Origin: Novosphingobium capsulatum NBRC 12533
GTDB taxonomy: Bacteria > Pseudomonadota > Alphaproteobacteria > Sphingomonadales > Sphingomonadaceae
Reading direction: 5' to 3'
Assembly: GCF_001598375.1 (NCBI RefSeq)
Contig: NZ_BCYV01000005.1
Span: 248,001-312,000 of the forward strand
DNA length: 64,000 nt
Position 1 is the first letter of the stretch, and each line of letters begins with the position of its first letter. The notes beneath the pieces are model-generated. The model saw only the letters and a list, made by a program, of their open reading frames with translations, did no database searches and was not told the origin of the DNA. A program made the position numbers and the translations under genes. This document shows, one piece after another, positions 11,407-21,182 of this stretch.

Positions 11407-12372
11407 TCAAACAATAGGGCGCCCGGCATCGAGCACACCGCGCAGCGCCGCCAGAATTGCTTCCAGATCAGCCTGCGCGCTGGGGATGGCCTTGCGCACC
11501 TGGATAAAGCCGTGGATCGTTCCCGCGCGTTCGGTGAACACGAGGGGCGATCCGGCGCGTGCCAGGGCCGCGCCATAGACCCGCCCGCTATCGCGAATCG
11601 GATCGAGGCCTGCGGTCACTAGCACCGTAGGGGGCATGCGGTCATGCCCGCCGTTGAGCGGAAAGGTGCGTATGCTGTCGGCCGGCGCGGCATAGGCATC
11701 GGCAAACCAGCGCATCACCTGCGCATCGAGCAGAAAGCCTTCGGCAAATTCGCGGAAAGAGGCGTGGCCATCCACCGCATCGGTCAGTGGGTAGATCGGC
11801 ACCTGGGCGATGACCGGGACGGCGGCGGGATCGGCAGCCAGCGCCTGGGTAACCACGATCGCGAGATTGCCGCCGGCCGAATCGCCGATCGGCACCAGGC
11901 CGGTGACATCCAGGCCCAGTTCGGCTGGGGATTGCGCGATCCAGCGCGTGGCCGCCTCGGCATCGTCGGTGGCGGCAGGAAACGGATGTTCGGGGGCGAG
12001 CCGGTAATCGACCGAGACCAGCGGCAAGTCCATCTGCGCGGCGATCTCGGTGCAGACGTTGTGATGGCTGTCCAACCCGCCAAGCACGAAACCGCCGCCG
12101 TGATAGAACACCAGCACTGGCCCCGGGGCGCGGGCTTCGCGGCTGTCATACAGGCGCAAGGCAATTTGGCCGGCTGGCCCCGGGCACTGTAGGTCGCGGA
12201 TCACGGGCAGATTGCGCGGCGGCAGGTCGGCCAGTTGCTGCATGGCAACATAGGCGGCGCGGGCCTGGTCCACCGGCATCTGGTGCATCGCGGGGGCACC
12301 GGCGGCAGCAGCCTGGCGCAGGTAATCGAGGAACGCCTGCACATCAGGACGGACAAAGAGCGGTTCGGCCAA
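11407..12372 (-). CDS. Alpha/beta hydrolase, hormone-sensitive-lipase type esterase
   Basis: About 321 residues. The oxyanion motif HGGGF (near residue 94) and nucleophile elbow GDSAGG (near residue 163) identify the HSL/GDXG family; DPIRDSG and TIHGF supply the acidic residue and the catalytic His. Members hydrolyse short-chain carboxylic esters; the natural substrate is unknown. Start is uncertain: TTG 12372 has GGAGAA about six bases upstream and begins LAEPLFVRPDVQ, typical of the family, while another TTG at 12441 adds a Cys-containing stretch I consider non-coding. Divergent from the photolyase gene with about 108 bases between. Confidence 0.88.
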   Translation of the reverse strand: MAEPLFVRPDVQAFLDYLRQAAAAGAPAMHQMPVDQARAAYVAMQQLADLPPRNLPVIRDLQCPGPAGQIALRLYDSREARAPGPVLVFYHGGGFVLGGLDSHHNVCTEIAAQMDLPLVSVDYRLAPEHPFPAATDDAEAATRWIAQSPAELGLDVTGLVPIGDSAGGNLAIVVTQALAADPAAVPVIAQVPIYPLTDAVDGHASFREFAEGFLLDAQVMRWFADAYAAPADSIRTFPLNGGHDRMPPTVLVTAGLDPIRDSGRVYGAALARAGSPLVFTERAGTIHGFIQVRKAIPSAQADLEAILAALRGVLDAGRPIV

Positions 12373-12480
12373 GGCCCATTCTCCAGTTGCGGCACCATAG
12401 GCGCCCAGCGCGCAGACCTGCACCAAGGGGCAGGCGGCCAACCATGGCCAAGTGGGCCATTACCCTGCACATAGCAAGGC

Positions 12481-13848
12481 ATGACGAGCCCAACAATTGT
12501 CTGGCTGCGCCGGGATTTGCGCCTGCAGGACCAGGCCGCCTTCGCTGCCGCAGCCGCCAGCGGCAACCCGGTCATTCCGGTCTATGTGCTGGACGACGAA
12601 ACCCCCAAGCACCGTCGCATGGGCGCCGCATCGCGCTGGTGGCTGCATCACAGCCTGGAACGGCTCGATGCGCAGTTGCAGGCCATGGGATCGCGCCTGA
12701 TCTTGCGCCGCGGCAAGTGCGATGCCGCGCTGGCCGCCATTCGCCGCGAGACCGGCGCGCGCGTGGTTCATGCACTGCACCATTACGAGCCGTGGTGGCG
12801 CCTGGCCGAGCGCGCGGTGGGGAAGGCGCTGGATTTGCGCCTGCATCACGGCAATTTCCTGCTGCCACCCGGCACGGTCACCACCGGTGCGGGGCAGCCA
12901 TACAAGATCTATACGCCGTTCTGGCGGGCCAGCCTGCAGCAGTTGCCGCCGCCGCCGCCCCAGCCTGCGCCCGCAAGGCTACCCGCCCCAGCGTTCTGGC
13001 CAGCGAGCGACGACCTGGACGATTGGCGGCTTTTGCCCCAGCGCCCGGATTGGGCGGGAGGCATGCGCGAAACCTGGACGCCGGGCGAGGCGGGGGCAGC
13101 GCAGCGTCTGGAGAAATTCGTCGGCCGTGCGCGTCGCTATGACGAGCAGCGCAACCTGCCGTCTTGTTCGGGCACCTCGATGCTGTCGCCCCATCTCCAT
13201 TTCGGGGAAGTGTCTCCCGCCACGGTGTGGCACGCCGTGGCCGATGCCGGCGGTAGCGTGGACGTGTTCCTGAGCGAACTGGGTTGGCGCGACTATGCCC
13301 AGAACCTGATCCTGCAATGCCCCGATTACGCCACGCGCAATGGCCGCGCGGCATTCGATGCCTTGCCGTGGCGTGACGCACCTGAAGAACTTGCCGCCTG
13401 GCAGCAGGGGCGCACCGGCTATCCCATCGTCGATGCCGGCATGCGGCAACTGTGGCACACCGGCTGGATGCACAACCGCGTGCGGATGATTGCCGCCAGT
13501 TTCCTGATCAAGCATTTGCTGATCGACTGGCGCGCGGGGGAGCAGTGGTTCTGGGATACGCTGGTCGATGCCGATTACGGCGCGAATGCCACCAATTGGC
13601 AGTGGGTGGCGGGTAGCGGCCTGGATGCCAACATGTTCGTGCGGATCATGGCGCCGCTATCGCAATCGGCCAAGTTCGATGCGGCGACCTATATTCGCGA
13701 ATGGGTGCCCGAGTTGCGCCATCTCGACGATGCCGACATTCATGATCCACAGCGCCCACCGCGCGGCTATCCGGCCAAGATCATCGATCATGGTCAGGCG
13801 CGGGCGCGGGCTCTCGCCGCGCATGGCGCGATGAAGGCGCAGGCTTGA
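12481..13848 (+). CDS. phrB: Deoxyribodipyrimidine photolyase, class I
   Basis: Repairs cyclobutane pyrimidine dimers using blue light and reduced FAD. The 455-residue protein begins with the antenna-binding Rossmann domain (TIVWLRRDLRLQDQ) and continues with the FAD domain: GTSMLSPHLHFGEVSP, LGWRDYAQ, GYPIVDAGMRQLWHTGWMHN and WQWVAGSGLDANMF. Residues corresponding to the FAD-binding and tryptophan electron-transfer regions are present. The length matches the class I bacterial enzymes. Start ATG 12481 gives the family N-terminus. It stands alone on the plus strand. Confidence 0.96.
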   Translation: MTSPTIVWLRRDLRLQDQAAFAAAAASGNPVIPVYVLDDETPKHRRMGAASRWWLHHSLERLDAQLQAMGSRLILRRGKCDAALAAIRRETGARVVHALHHYEPWWRLAERAVGKALDLRLHHGNFLLPPGTVTTGAGQPYKIYTPFWRASLQQLPPPPPQPAPARLPAPAFWPASDDLDDWRLLPQRPDWAGGMRETWTPGEAGAAQRLEKFVGRARRYDEQRNLPSCSGTSMLSPHLHFGEVSPATVWHAVADAGGSVDVFLSELGWRDYAQNLILQCPDYATRNGRAAFDALPWRDAPEELAAWQQGRTGYPIVDAGMRQLWHTGWMHNRVRMIAASFLIKHLLIDWRAGEQWFWDTLVDADYGANATNWQWVAGSGLDANMFVRIMAPLSQSAKFDAATYIREWVPELRHLDDADIHDPQRPPRGYPAKIIDHGQARARALAAHGAMKAQA

Positions 13849-13882
13849 GACGAGATTATCGGTAGCGGCAGGGGCGGGCGGC

Positions 13883-14233
13883 TCAGCGCCCGTCGCCGTC
13901 GGCCTCTCCGCCATAGCGCAGCAGCAGCGCGTCATGCTCGCGCTGGGTCAAAAGGTTGGCAAAGGCACAGCCGACCAGGCCGGCATGCCACCACACGACC
14001 TCGGCCTCGCGCAGTTCCAGGCCGGGCAGCGTGAGGTAAACCTTGCTGCCCTGGGCCAGCCGCACCGAAGCGAGCGCCGAAAAGCCGGCCAGTGAGAGAT
14101 CAAGCACCAGGGTTTGCGCGGCGCGGGCCCCGTTGCGGCGCAACTTGGCCGGAATGACCATGCGCGAGCGCGGGGCGCAGCGATCGTCGCTGGCGGCTGC
14201 TTCGTAATCCTGCTGCCAATTGATTGTCGGCAT
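13883..14233 (-). CDS. PilZ-domain protein, putative c-di-GMP receptor
   Basis: A 116-residue single-domain protein. The PilZ signature is visible as an Arg-rich segment (APRSRMVIPAKLRR, residues about 20-33) followed by DLSLAGF, corresponding to RxxxR and (D/N)xSxxG. PilZ domains bind cyclic di-GMP and control motility, adhesion or polysaccharide output. The MASE1-GGDEF cyclase is 2.6 kb downstream on the plus strand, but a functional link is only a guess. No signal or membrane segment. The domain assignment is fairly firm, ligand binding is inferred. Confidence 0.82.
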   Translation of the reverse strand: MPTINWQQDYEAAASDDRCAPRSRMVIPAKLRRNGARAAQTLVLDLSLAGFSALASVRLAQGSKVYLTLPGLELREAEVVWWHAGLVGCAFANLLTQREHDALLLRYGGEADGDGR

Positions 14234-14380
14234 TGGCCCTGACCTGCTGAAGCCGTGGTTCCAGGCCGCGCAGCACGCGGCCGTTGTGGAAGCATGAGGA
14301 AAGTGCGTTACCAGCAGGTTAACAGGCGCAATGACACCCTAAGATTTCATGCGATTGTGACATGTAACCGCGCGGAAAGC

Positions 14381-15112
14381 TCAGGCGGGTTCGTCCACCC
14401 GCTCGCGGTGCGGGCTGGTGAAATCGGCGCTGGCCAGGGCGACGATGCGCGCAGCCACCGTTTCGGGCGGCTTGACGCTGGCCGGATTTTCGCCGGGATA
14501 GGCCTTGGCGCGCATCTTGGTGCGCGTGGCACCCGGATCGACGATGGCCACGCGAATGCCCGAGATCGCGGCCACTTCCTGGGCATAGCTGGCCAGGAGA
14601 TTGTCGAACGCCGCCTTGGTCGCGCCATAGGCGCCCCAATAGGCGCGCGGCGAGGCGCCGACGCTGCTGGTCAGGCCGATGACGCGCGCATCCTGGCTGC
14701 CCTTGAGCAGGGGATGGAACGCGCTGATCAGCGAGTGCGTCGCCAGCACGTTGAGCGTGATCGCGCGGCTGAAATCGCGCGGCTCGATCTGCCACACCGG
14801 GGTGAGGGCCGGCAGCACGGCGGCGTTGATCACCAGGATGTCGAGCGCCACCCAGCGTTCGGAAATCGCCGACGCCAGGCGCGCCACGCCATCGGGTTCG
14901 GCCAGGTCGACCGGCGCGATCGTGGCATTGCCACCGGCCTGGAAGATTTCGTCTTCCACCTTTTCCAGTTCGGCCGCCGTGCGGGCCACCAGCACCACAT
15001 GGGCACCAGCGGCTGCCAGCGCCCGGGCCGTGGCGGCACCGATGCCCCGGCTGGCGCCGGTCACGAGGGCGACACGTCCGGCGAGCGGCGTTTGCGCGTT
15101 GGCGGCCGACAC
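14381..15112 (-). CDS. Short-chain dehydrogenase/reductase
   Basis: A 243-residue classical SDR. The cofactor motif TGASRGIG (residues about 18-25) and the catalytic Ser (LTSSVGAS) plus YGATK are present; the usual NNAG is replaced by INAAV. Arg after the first strand (VVLVARTA) hints at NADP(H) use, an inference. The substrate is not predictable from sequence. The start lies two bases after the purF stop, so both are probably on one mRNA. C-terminal PHRERVDEPA is not informative. Confidence 0.88.
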   Translation of the reverse strand: MSAANAQTPLAGRVALVTGASRGIGAATARALAAAGAHVVLVARTAAELEKVEDEIFQAGGNATIAPVDLAEPDGVARLASAISERWVALDILVINAAVLPALTPVWQIEPRDFSRAITLNVLATHSLISAFHPLLKGSQDARVIGLTSSVGASPRAYWGAYGATKAAFDNLLASYAQEVAAISGIRVAIVDPGATRTKMRAKAYPGENPASVKPPETVAARIVALASADFTSPHRERVDEPA

Positions 15113-15114
15113 GA

Positions 15115-16593
15115 TCAGGCCACCTTGGCGGGCTTGGCCTTGAGCTTGACCGGCGAACAGCCCGGCGCGCGATCACCCATATCGGTAAGGCGCGTGGGAT
15201 AGTCACCGGTGAAGCAGGCGTCGCAATACTGCGGGCAGGTGCTGTTGCGCTGAACCTCGCCCACGGCGCGATAGAGACCGTCGATCGAGACGAAAGCCAG
15301 GCTATCGGCCTGGATGAATTCGGCCATGGCGGCAATGTCCATCCGCGCGGCGAGCAGCTTCGAGCGTTCCGGCGTGTCGACGCCATAGAAGCACGAATGT
15401 TCGGTCGGCGGGCTGGCGACGCGGAAGTGCACTTCGCGCGCGCCGGCTTCGCGCATCATCTGCACGATCTTGAGGCTGGTGGTGCCACGCACGATCGAAT
15501 CGTCGATCAGCACGATGCGCTTGCCGGCCACCAGGGCGCGGTTGGCGTTGTGCTTGCGCTTGACGTCGGCATTGCGGGCGCCGTCAGAGGGCTGGATGAA
15601 GGTGCGGCCGACATAGTGCGAGCGGATGATGCCAAGCTCGAACGGAATGCCCGATTGCTGGGCATAGCCAAGCGCAGCGGGAACGCCGCTGTCGGGCACT
15701 GGGATCACGAGATCGGCATCGGCCGGGTTTTCCAGCGCCAGCTGCGTGCCGATGGCCTTGCGCACTTCATAGACCGAGCGGCCACCCAGGATCGAATCCG
15801 GGCGACTGAAATAGACATGCTCGAAGATGCACGGGCGCTGCGGCGTGTCGCCGAACGGGCGATGCGTCTGGATCGAGCCGTCGAGGGCCACCTGGACCAG
15901 TTCGCCCGGCTCCACTTCGCGCACCATGTCGGCGCCCACCACGTCGAGTGCGACGCTTTCGCTGGCGAACACCACGGCATCACCCAGCTTGCCCATCACC
16001 AGCGGACGGATGCCGAGCGGATCGCGACAGGCGATCATGCCTTCGGGCGTCATGCAGATCAGCGAATAGGCGCCCTCGACCAGGCGCAGCACATCGACGA
16101 AGCGATCGAGCAGCGTGGGATAGCGGCTGGTGGCCACGAGGTGGATGATCACCTCGGTATCCGAGGTCGACTGGAATATCGCGCCCTTTTGCACCAGATC
16201 GCGCTTGAGGAACATCGCGTTGGAAATGTTGCCGTTGTGCGCGATGGCAAAGCCACCGGCAGCAAGATCGGCAAACAGCGGCTGCACATTGCGCAGGCCC
16301 GAACCACCCGTGGTGGAATAGCGGACGTGGCCGGCGGCCATCATGCCCGGCAGTTCGGCGATTGCCTGGCCGCTGGAAAAGTTCTGCGCGACATGGCCGA
16401 TGCCGCGGCGGGAGAAGAACTCCTGCCCGTCGAAGCTGGTGATGCCCACCGCTTCCTGGCCGCGATGCTGCAGGGCATGGAGCCCCAGTGCCGTCATCGC
16501 TGCCGCATCGCGCGCGCCAAGCACGCCGAAAATGCCGCATTCCTCGCGCAGCTTGTCGCCGTCGCGGTCCTCGAAGGGGTTGGTGGTGATCAT
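15115..16593 (-). CDS. purF: Amidophosphoribosyltransferase
   Basis: Catalyses the first committed step of purine synthesis, PRPP plus glutamine to phosphoribosylamine. The 492-residue protein starts MITTNPFEDRDGDKLREE followed by CGIFG: Cys19 is the N-terminal nucleophile that must be exposed by propeptide cleavage, as in the B. subtilis type. The PRPP motif appears as VLIDDSIVRGTT. C-terminal CPQYCDACFTGDYP supplies cysteines of the [4Fe-4S] cluster typical of that class. Start ATG 16593; the open frame further upstream encodes unrelated sequence. A 14-bp perfect palindrome lies 29 bases upstream of the start. Confidence 0.97.
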   Translation of the reverse strand: MITTNPFEDRDGDKLREECGIFGVLGARDAAAMTALGLHALQHRGQEAVGITSFDGQEFFSRRGIGHVAQNFSSGQAIAELPGMMAAGHVRYSTTGGSGLRNVQPLFADLAAGGFAIAHNGNISNAMFLKRDLVQKGAIFQSTSDTEVIIHLVATSRYPTLLDRFVDVLRLVEGAYSLICMTPEGMIACRDPLGIRPLVMGKLGDAVVFASESVALDVVGADMVREVEPGELVQVALDGSIQTHRPFGDTPQRPCIFEHVYFSRPDSILGGRSVYEVRKAIGTQLALENPADADLVIPVPDSGVPAALGYAQQSGIPFELGIIRSHYVGRTFIQPSDGARNADVKRKHNANRALVAGKRIVLIDDSIVRGTTSLKIVQMMREAGAREVHFRVASPPTEHSCFYGVDTPERSKLLAARMDIAAMAEFIQADSLAFVSIDGLYRAVGEVQRNSTCPQYCDACFTGDYPTRLTDMGDRAPGCSPVKLKAKPAKVA

Positions 16594-16621
16594 CTGTCTC
16601 GCAAGCGCTCGCGCCAAAGAC

Positions 16622-16635
16622 TCGCACCGGTGCGA
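16622..16635. promoter_or_regulatory. 14-bp perfect palindrome upstream of purF
   Basis: TCGCACCGGTGCGA is self-complementary and lies 29 bases before the purF start, in the 278-base gap shared with the diverging GGDEF gene. It could be an operator or a 5'UTR hairpin; no regulator is identified. Confidence 0.35.
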
Positions 16636-16871
16636 AATGCCCCGGCCGAGCAATGGCGCCCATGTGGCGACGTTTGCCGCCAAAGGCAAGGGTGCGCGCA
16701 GCCCAGCCATTTGGCGTGGCCCGATTCAGGAGAAATTATCAATTAGCGCCATACAGTTGTTCAAGAGCGGCGATCACGGTGCAGCTGGTTTCCAAAACTT
16801 TACCATCGTATTGCGCGCTCAGCGCTGCCCCTTAGGTTGGAATTAACCATTTGGTGGCAGGTATAAGGGCC

Positions 16872-18674
16872 ATGCAAACCGCCGTTCTTCCTCGGCCCCG
16901 TCTGGCCATAACCCCGGCAGCATCGCTGCGTGCCGCGCTCGTTACGGCACTCGCCTTTTTCATCAGTGCTTTCCTCGCCATCGAGTACAGCCGGCTGAGC
17001 GGCGGCGTGGCGATGGTGTGGGTTTCGAACGCGGTTCTCGCCTCGCGACTCAATGCATTGCCGACGCGGGTATGGCCAGCAACGATTGCCGCAACCGGCG
17101 TCGCCAGTTGGCTCGTCACCGGTTTGTTCGGGCTTGGCTGGCTGGCCGCGCCCGCGATGATGGTGATCAACCTGTTCGAGGGCGTGGTCGCCGCGGCGAT
17201 CCTGCGCCGCCTCATGAAAGACCACTGGCCGCAAGACACTGCCGAATGGATGGCCGGCTACAGCCTGGGGATCGGCTTGTTCGTCCCGGTGATCGGCGCC
17301 ATGCTGGCGGCGGTGATCGTATGGCTGACACTGGGCCAGCCGATGCGCGCCAGTTTCGTGGATTGGCTGGTGGGCCATTCGCTGGGCCTGTTGATTTTCC
17401 TGCCGGCGGGCAGCCTGTTGTGCCTCGCCTGGCAAACGCGCCAGCCGCTGGTGCCCAAGGGCAATGGCCTGCGCGCGCTGCTGCTGATCGGCGTGATGAT
17501 CGTGCTGACGATCGCGGTGTTTTCGCAGATCGCCCGGCCCCTGCTGCTGTTTCCGCTGTTGCTCGTGCTGTTTGGCGCGGTTTGGGCCAATGCCATTGTC
17601 GCCCTGACCCTGCCGATCATTCTGGCAACGGTGGGCGGGTTGATGACCGTGCTGGGCCACGGCCCGATTGCCGACATGCAACTGGCGCCCACCGATCTGC
17701 ATGTCCTGGCCGGGCGGTTGCAGTTCTTCCAGGTCTATCTGGGCATTACCGTGCTGGCCGTGCTGCCGGTGGTGGCCGAGCAGGAACGCCGCCGCCGCCG
17801 CATGCTCGATCTGGCGAACAGCGAAGCGCGCTATCGCCTGCTGTCAGACCATGTGAGCGACGTGATCATCCACATGAGCCAGCGCGGTACGATCCGCTAT
17901 GCTTCTCCCGCGATCACGCAATTGACCGGCCATGTGCCCGAACAACTCCACGGCGTGGATTTCCGCCAGATCGTGACGGAAGAGCACCGTGCCGCCGTGG
18001 CCGCTGCCTGGAATGCTGCCTTGGCCAGCCCGGGTGAACCGGTGGCGGTGGAGTTCCTGGGCCTGCCGCTGGGTGGCCCGGCGCGCTGGTTCGAGACCCA
18101 TTTCCGCGCTGTCACCAACGAAAAAGGCGAGATCGATGGGCTGGTCTGCGTGACGCGCGACATCGCCCAGCGCAAGCGCATCGAGGAAGACCTCTCGCGC
18201 GCCGCGCTGACCGATCCGTTGACCGGTATTCCCAACCGCCGTGCCTTCTTCGAAACCGCCGAGCGCGTCGGCGCGCTGGGCGTGCCTTCGGCGCTGGCGG
18301 TGGTGGACATTGACTATTTCAAGCAGGTCAACGATCGCTATGGGCATGCCGTGGGCGATCGCGTGCTGCGCGCTTTTGCCGAGGCGGCCGTGGCGGCCGT
18401 GCGCTCGACCGATTTCGTGGCCCGCATCGGCGGGGAGGAATTTGCTGTCCTGCTGCCCGATACCGAACTGGTTCACGCCGAAAAGGTGTGCCAGCGCCTG
18501 GCCAAGGCGGTGAACGCGCTGGCGGTGGATACGCCGCAAGGCCCGGTCAAGATTACCATCAGCGCAGGCATCGCCGCGCTGGGTAGCCATCCAGATGCCG
18601 CGCTGGCGGCGGCAGACAGCGCGCTCTATCGCGCCAAGGCCGAAGGCCGCGCCCGGCTGCGCGTGGCCGCCTGA
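16872..18674 (+). CDS. MASE1-PAS-GGDEF diguanylate cyclase
   Basis: A 600-residue membrane sensor. Residues about 17-303 are hydrophobic with eight or more membrane segments and match the MASE1 type of integral sensory domain. A PAS domain follows (residues about 318-432; YRLLSDHVSDVIIHMS, ARWFETHFRAV, VCVTRDIAQRKR). The C-terminal GGDEF domain (about 443-600) has the intact active motif GGEEF near residue 520 and an RSTD sequence five residues before it, matching the RxxD product-inhibition site, so it should make c-di-GMP and be feedback inhibited. The ligand of MASE1 is unknown. Start ATG 16872 is preceded by AAGGG; GTG 16851 is possible. Confidence 0.93.
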   Translation: MQTAVLPRPRLAITPAASLRAALVTALAFFISAFLAIEYSRLSGGVAMVWVSNAVLASRLNALPTRVWPATIAATGVASWLVTGLFGLGWLAAPAMMVINLFEGVVAAAILRRLMKDHWPQDTAEWMAGYSLGIGLFVPVIGAMLAAVIVWLTLGQPMRASFVDWLVGHSLGLLIFLPAGSLLCLAWQTRQPLVPKGNGLRALLLIGVMIVLTIAVFSQIARPLLLFPLLLVLFGAVWANAIVALTLPIILATVGGLMTVLGHGPIADMQLAPTDLHVLAGRLQFFQVYLGITVLAVLPVVAEQERRRRRMLDLANSEARYRLLSDHVSDVIIHMSQRGTIRYASPAITQLTGHVPEQLHGVDFRQIVTEEHRAAVAAAWNAALASPGEPVAVEFLGLPLGGPARWFETHFRAVTNEKGEIDGLVCVTRDIAQRKRIEEDLSRAALTDPLTGIPNRRAFFETAERVGALGVPSALAVVDIDYFKQVNDRYGHAVGDRVLRAFAEAAVAAVRSTDFVARIGGEEFAVLLPDTELVHAEKVCQRLAKAVNALAVDTPQGPVKITISAGIAALGSHPDAALAAADSALYRAKAEGRARLRVAA

Positions 18675-18802
18675 AAGGGCTTGGCAGCACCAGACGCGGG
18701 AACCATTGCGGCACTCCATGATTGGGCAGGGGCGTCTTGCCCTGTCGCGCCCGCCGTCCTAAAGCCGCGGCCGACAAATCCGTCCAGTTCCAGCGCGAAA
18801 GT

Positions 18803-20053
18803 GTGCCGCCTTTGATCCTCTCGCCTTTCGAATGGACCATCGCCAAGCGTTACATGCTACCCGGACGCGGAGAAGCGTTTATTGCCATGGTGGCCGGCAT
18901 CAGCCTGGCCGCCGTGATGCTGGGCGTGGCTGCGCTGGTGATCGTGATGAGCGTGATGAACGGCTTTCGCGCCGAACTGCTCGACAAGATCGTGGGCCTC
19001 AACGGCCACGCCGTGATCCAGGCCTATGGCGGGCGGCTTGAAGATTGGCAGGATATCCTGGCAAAGCTGGAAAAGACGCCCGGTGTCACCCGCGCGTCGC
19101 CGCTGATCGAGCAGCCGCTCTTGGCCAGCTTCAACGGCCGGGTGGAAGCCATCCTGGTGCGCGGCAATACGTCGAAGGATATCAACCGCCTGTCGGACAA
19201 GCTCAAGGCCGGCAACCTGGCCGCCTTGCAGCCCGGCAGCGACAATGTGGCAATCGGGTCGCGCCTGGCCGAAAGCCTGGGCGCGCAGGTGGGTGACACG
19301 ATCACGATCATCAATCCCGCCGGCCGGTCTACGCCGTTTGGCACGGTGCCCCGCCAGGTGGGCTACAAGGTCGCCGCGATCTTCGAGATCGGCGTCTACG
19401 ATTACGACAATGCCTTTGTCGTCATGCCCATCCCCGATGCGCAGACCCTTCTGCTCACCGGCGATTCCATCGGCATGATCGAAGTGACGACCACCGACCC
19501 CGATACGGTGATGACCACGCTTGGCCCGCTCAAGAAGCAGTTGGAAGGCCGCGCGCAGATCACCGACTGGAAGACGATCAACGCCAGCCTGTTCGAGGCC
19601 CTGGCCGTGGAACGCGTGGCGATGTTCGTGGTGTTGTCGATCATCGTGCTGGTCGCGGTGTTCAACATCCTTTCGTCGCTGATCATGCTGGTTCGCGCCA
19701 AGACGCGCGACATCGCGATCCTGCGCACGATGGGGGCATCGCGGCGCAGCCTTCTCAAGATCTTCATGGCCATCGGCTTTGTCATCGGCGCGCTGGGGAC
19801 GATCGTGGGCCTCGTGCTCGGCTTCGTGTTTCTCTATTTCCGCCAGCCGATCGTGCATCTGGTGGAACTGCTCACCGGCCAGAACCTGTGGGACCCTTCG
19901 ATCCGATTCCTGACCGAGCTGCCCAGCCGCAGCGACCCGGTGGAAATCATCGTGATCGCGCTGATGGCGCTGGTCCTGAGCTTCCTCGCCACCCTCTATC
20001 CCGCCTTGAAGGCGGCCAGCACCGATCCGGTGCAGGTGCTCCGTTATGAGTGA
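18803..20053 (+). CDS. lolC: Lipoprotein-releasing ABC transporter permease (LolC/LolE type)
   Basis: About 416 residues. It releases outer-membrane lipoproteins from the inner membrane to LolA, driven by LolD. Topology: one N-terminal membrane segment ([28 protein letters not shown]), a large periplasmic MacB-like domain, then three C-terminal segments with the FtsX-type motif [20 protein letters not shown]...[17 protein letters not shown] N-terminus is typical of the family. Only one permease gene is present, which fits alphaproteobacteria where a homodimer is assumed instead of LolC/LolE. Start unresolved between GTG 18803 and TTG 18812; neither has a clear Shine-Dalgarno. Overlaps lolD by eight bases. 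Confidence 0.95.
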   Translation: MPPLILSPFEWTIAKRYMLPGRGEAFIAMVAGISLAAVMLGVAALVIVMSVMNGFRAELLDKIVGLNGHAVIQAYGGRLEDWQDILAKLEKTPGVTRASPLIEQPLLASFNGRVEAILVRGNTSKDINRLSDKLKAGNLAALQPGSDNVAIGSRLAESLGAQVGDTITIINPAGRSTPFGTVPRQVGYKVAAIFEIGVYDYDNAFVVMPIPDAQTLLLTGDSIGMIEVTTTDPDTVMTTLGPLKKQLEGRAQITDWKTINASLFEALAVERVAMFVVLSIIVLVAVFNILSSLIMLVRAKTRDIAILRTMGASRRSLLKIFMAIGFVIGALGTIVGLVLGFVFLYFRQPIVHLVELLTGQNLWDPSIRFLTELPSRSDPVEIIVIALMALVLSFLATLYPALKAASTDPVQVLRYE

Positions 20054-20735
20054 GACGGCCATGAACCAACCCGTCGTCCGCCTGCGCAACCTGCGCCGCA
20101 GTTTCGAGCAGGGCGGCGTGCGCATCGACGTGCTGCGCGGCGTGAACCTCGATATCCGCCCCGGCGAAATCGTCGCGCTGCTTGGGCCATCGGGCTCGGG
20201 TAAGTCCACCATGCTTCAGGCGGTTGGCCTGCTCGAAGGCGGCTTTGAAGGCATGATCGAGATTGCCGGAACCGATGCGGCCAAGCTCAACGGCGATGCC
20301 CGCACCGTGTTGCGCCGTGATCACCTGGGCTTTGTCTATCAGTTTCACCACCTCCTTCCCGATTTCAACGCCACCGAAAACGTCATCCTGCCCCAGCTCG
20401 TTTCGGGCAAGGCAGAGCGGGAAGCGCGCGAGCGGGCGACCGAACTGCTCACTGCGCTGGGCCTGGGCCACCGCCTCGATCATCGCCCCAGCCAGCTTTC
20501 GGGCGGCGAGCAGCAGCGCGTTGCCGTGGCCCGCGCGCTGGCCAATCGGCCGGCGCTGGTTCTGGCCGATGAGCCGACTGGCAATCTGGACGAGGCGACC
20601 GCCGACCGCGTGCTCGACGAATTTCTCAAGCTGGTGCGCGGCGAGGGCAGCGCTGCGCTGGTCGCCACGCACAACGAACGGCTTGCCGTGCGCATGGACC
20701 GGGTCATGCGCCTGAACGAGGGCGTCTTGGTGTAA
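20046..20735 (+). CDS. lolD: Lipoprotein-releasing system ATP-binding protein
   Basis: The 229-residue ATPase of the Lol exporter. Walker [11 protein letters not shown]-loop region [14 protein letters not shown], signature [15 protein letters not shown], Walker [13 protein letters not shown] and the switch His in ATHNERLA are all intact. FHHLLPDF is characteristic of LolD rather than of other MacB-like ATPases. ATG 20046 overlaps the lolC stop by eight bases, giving translational coupling; ATG 20061 is an alternative. Confidence 0.96.
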   Translation: MSETAMNQPVVRLRNLRRSFEQGGVRIDVLRGVNLDIRPGEIVALLGPSGSGKSTMLQAVGLLEGGFEGMIEIAGTDAAKLNGDARTVLRRDHLGFVYQFHHLLPDFNATENVILPQLVSGKAEREARERATELLTALGLGHRLDHRPSQLSGGEQQRVAVARALANRPALVLADEPTGNLDEATADRVLDEFLKLVRGEGSAALVATHNERLAVRMDRVMRLNEGVLV

Positions 20736-20821
20736 GCCCAGGTTCAGATAGGTATTGCTTTGCTATGGAAACCGGAGAACGCTTTGTGCGTTGCCGGGGA
20801 ACCCAAGGAGGGTTTTATCAG

Positions 20822-21088
20822 ATGAATACCACAATTCGTGCCGAAGGCCGCGCAGGTGCCCAAGATTTCTGGAACGATCACGCCACGATCGTGACGCGCG
20901 ATGCCGCGGGCAGCGTGCTGCATGGCTTTGCCGTGCTGCATTCGGGCAGCTTTGCCGAAATGGTCCGCATGATGGGACGCATGCCCGAAGCCGATCGCAA
21001 CGACCTCGTCATCGAAAAGTCCGGCGATCGCAGCTATGGCCCGGCCGAAGCGCTGGAACTGTTCAAGCGGGCTGACTTCCCACTTTAA
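20822..21088 (+). CDS. Small protein of unknown function
   Basis: An 88-residue cytoplasmic protein I do not recognise. It has a strong Shine-Dalgarno (AAGGAGG at 20805-20811), a start at ATG 20822 and normal codon bias, so it is real. The sequence suggests a compact alpha/beta fold: FWNDHATIVTRDAAGSVL, then FAVLHSGSFAEMVRMMGRM, then YGPAEALELFKRADFPL. No signal peptide, membrane segment or cysteines. It lies 86 bases after lolD and 94 before the glutathione peroxidase gene on the same strand. Confidence 0.75.
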   Translation: MNTTIRAEGRAGAQDFWNDHATIVTRDAAGSVLHGFAVLHSGSFAEMVRMMGRMPEADRNDLVIEKSGDRSYGPAEALELFKRADFPL

Positions 21089-21182
21089 TGCGGTGAACCA
21101 AGGCATTGATTTCGGGGGCCAAGCCGTGGCAACACGGCATGGAGACGGGACCGACCCGGAGCGATGCCTGCGGAGCACTGTC

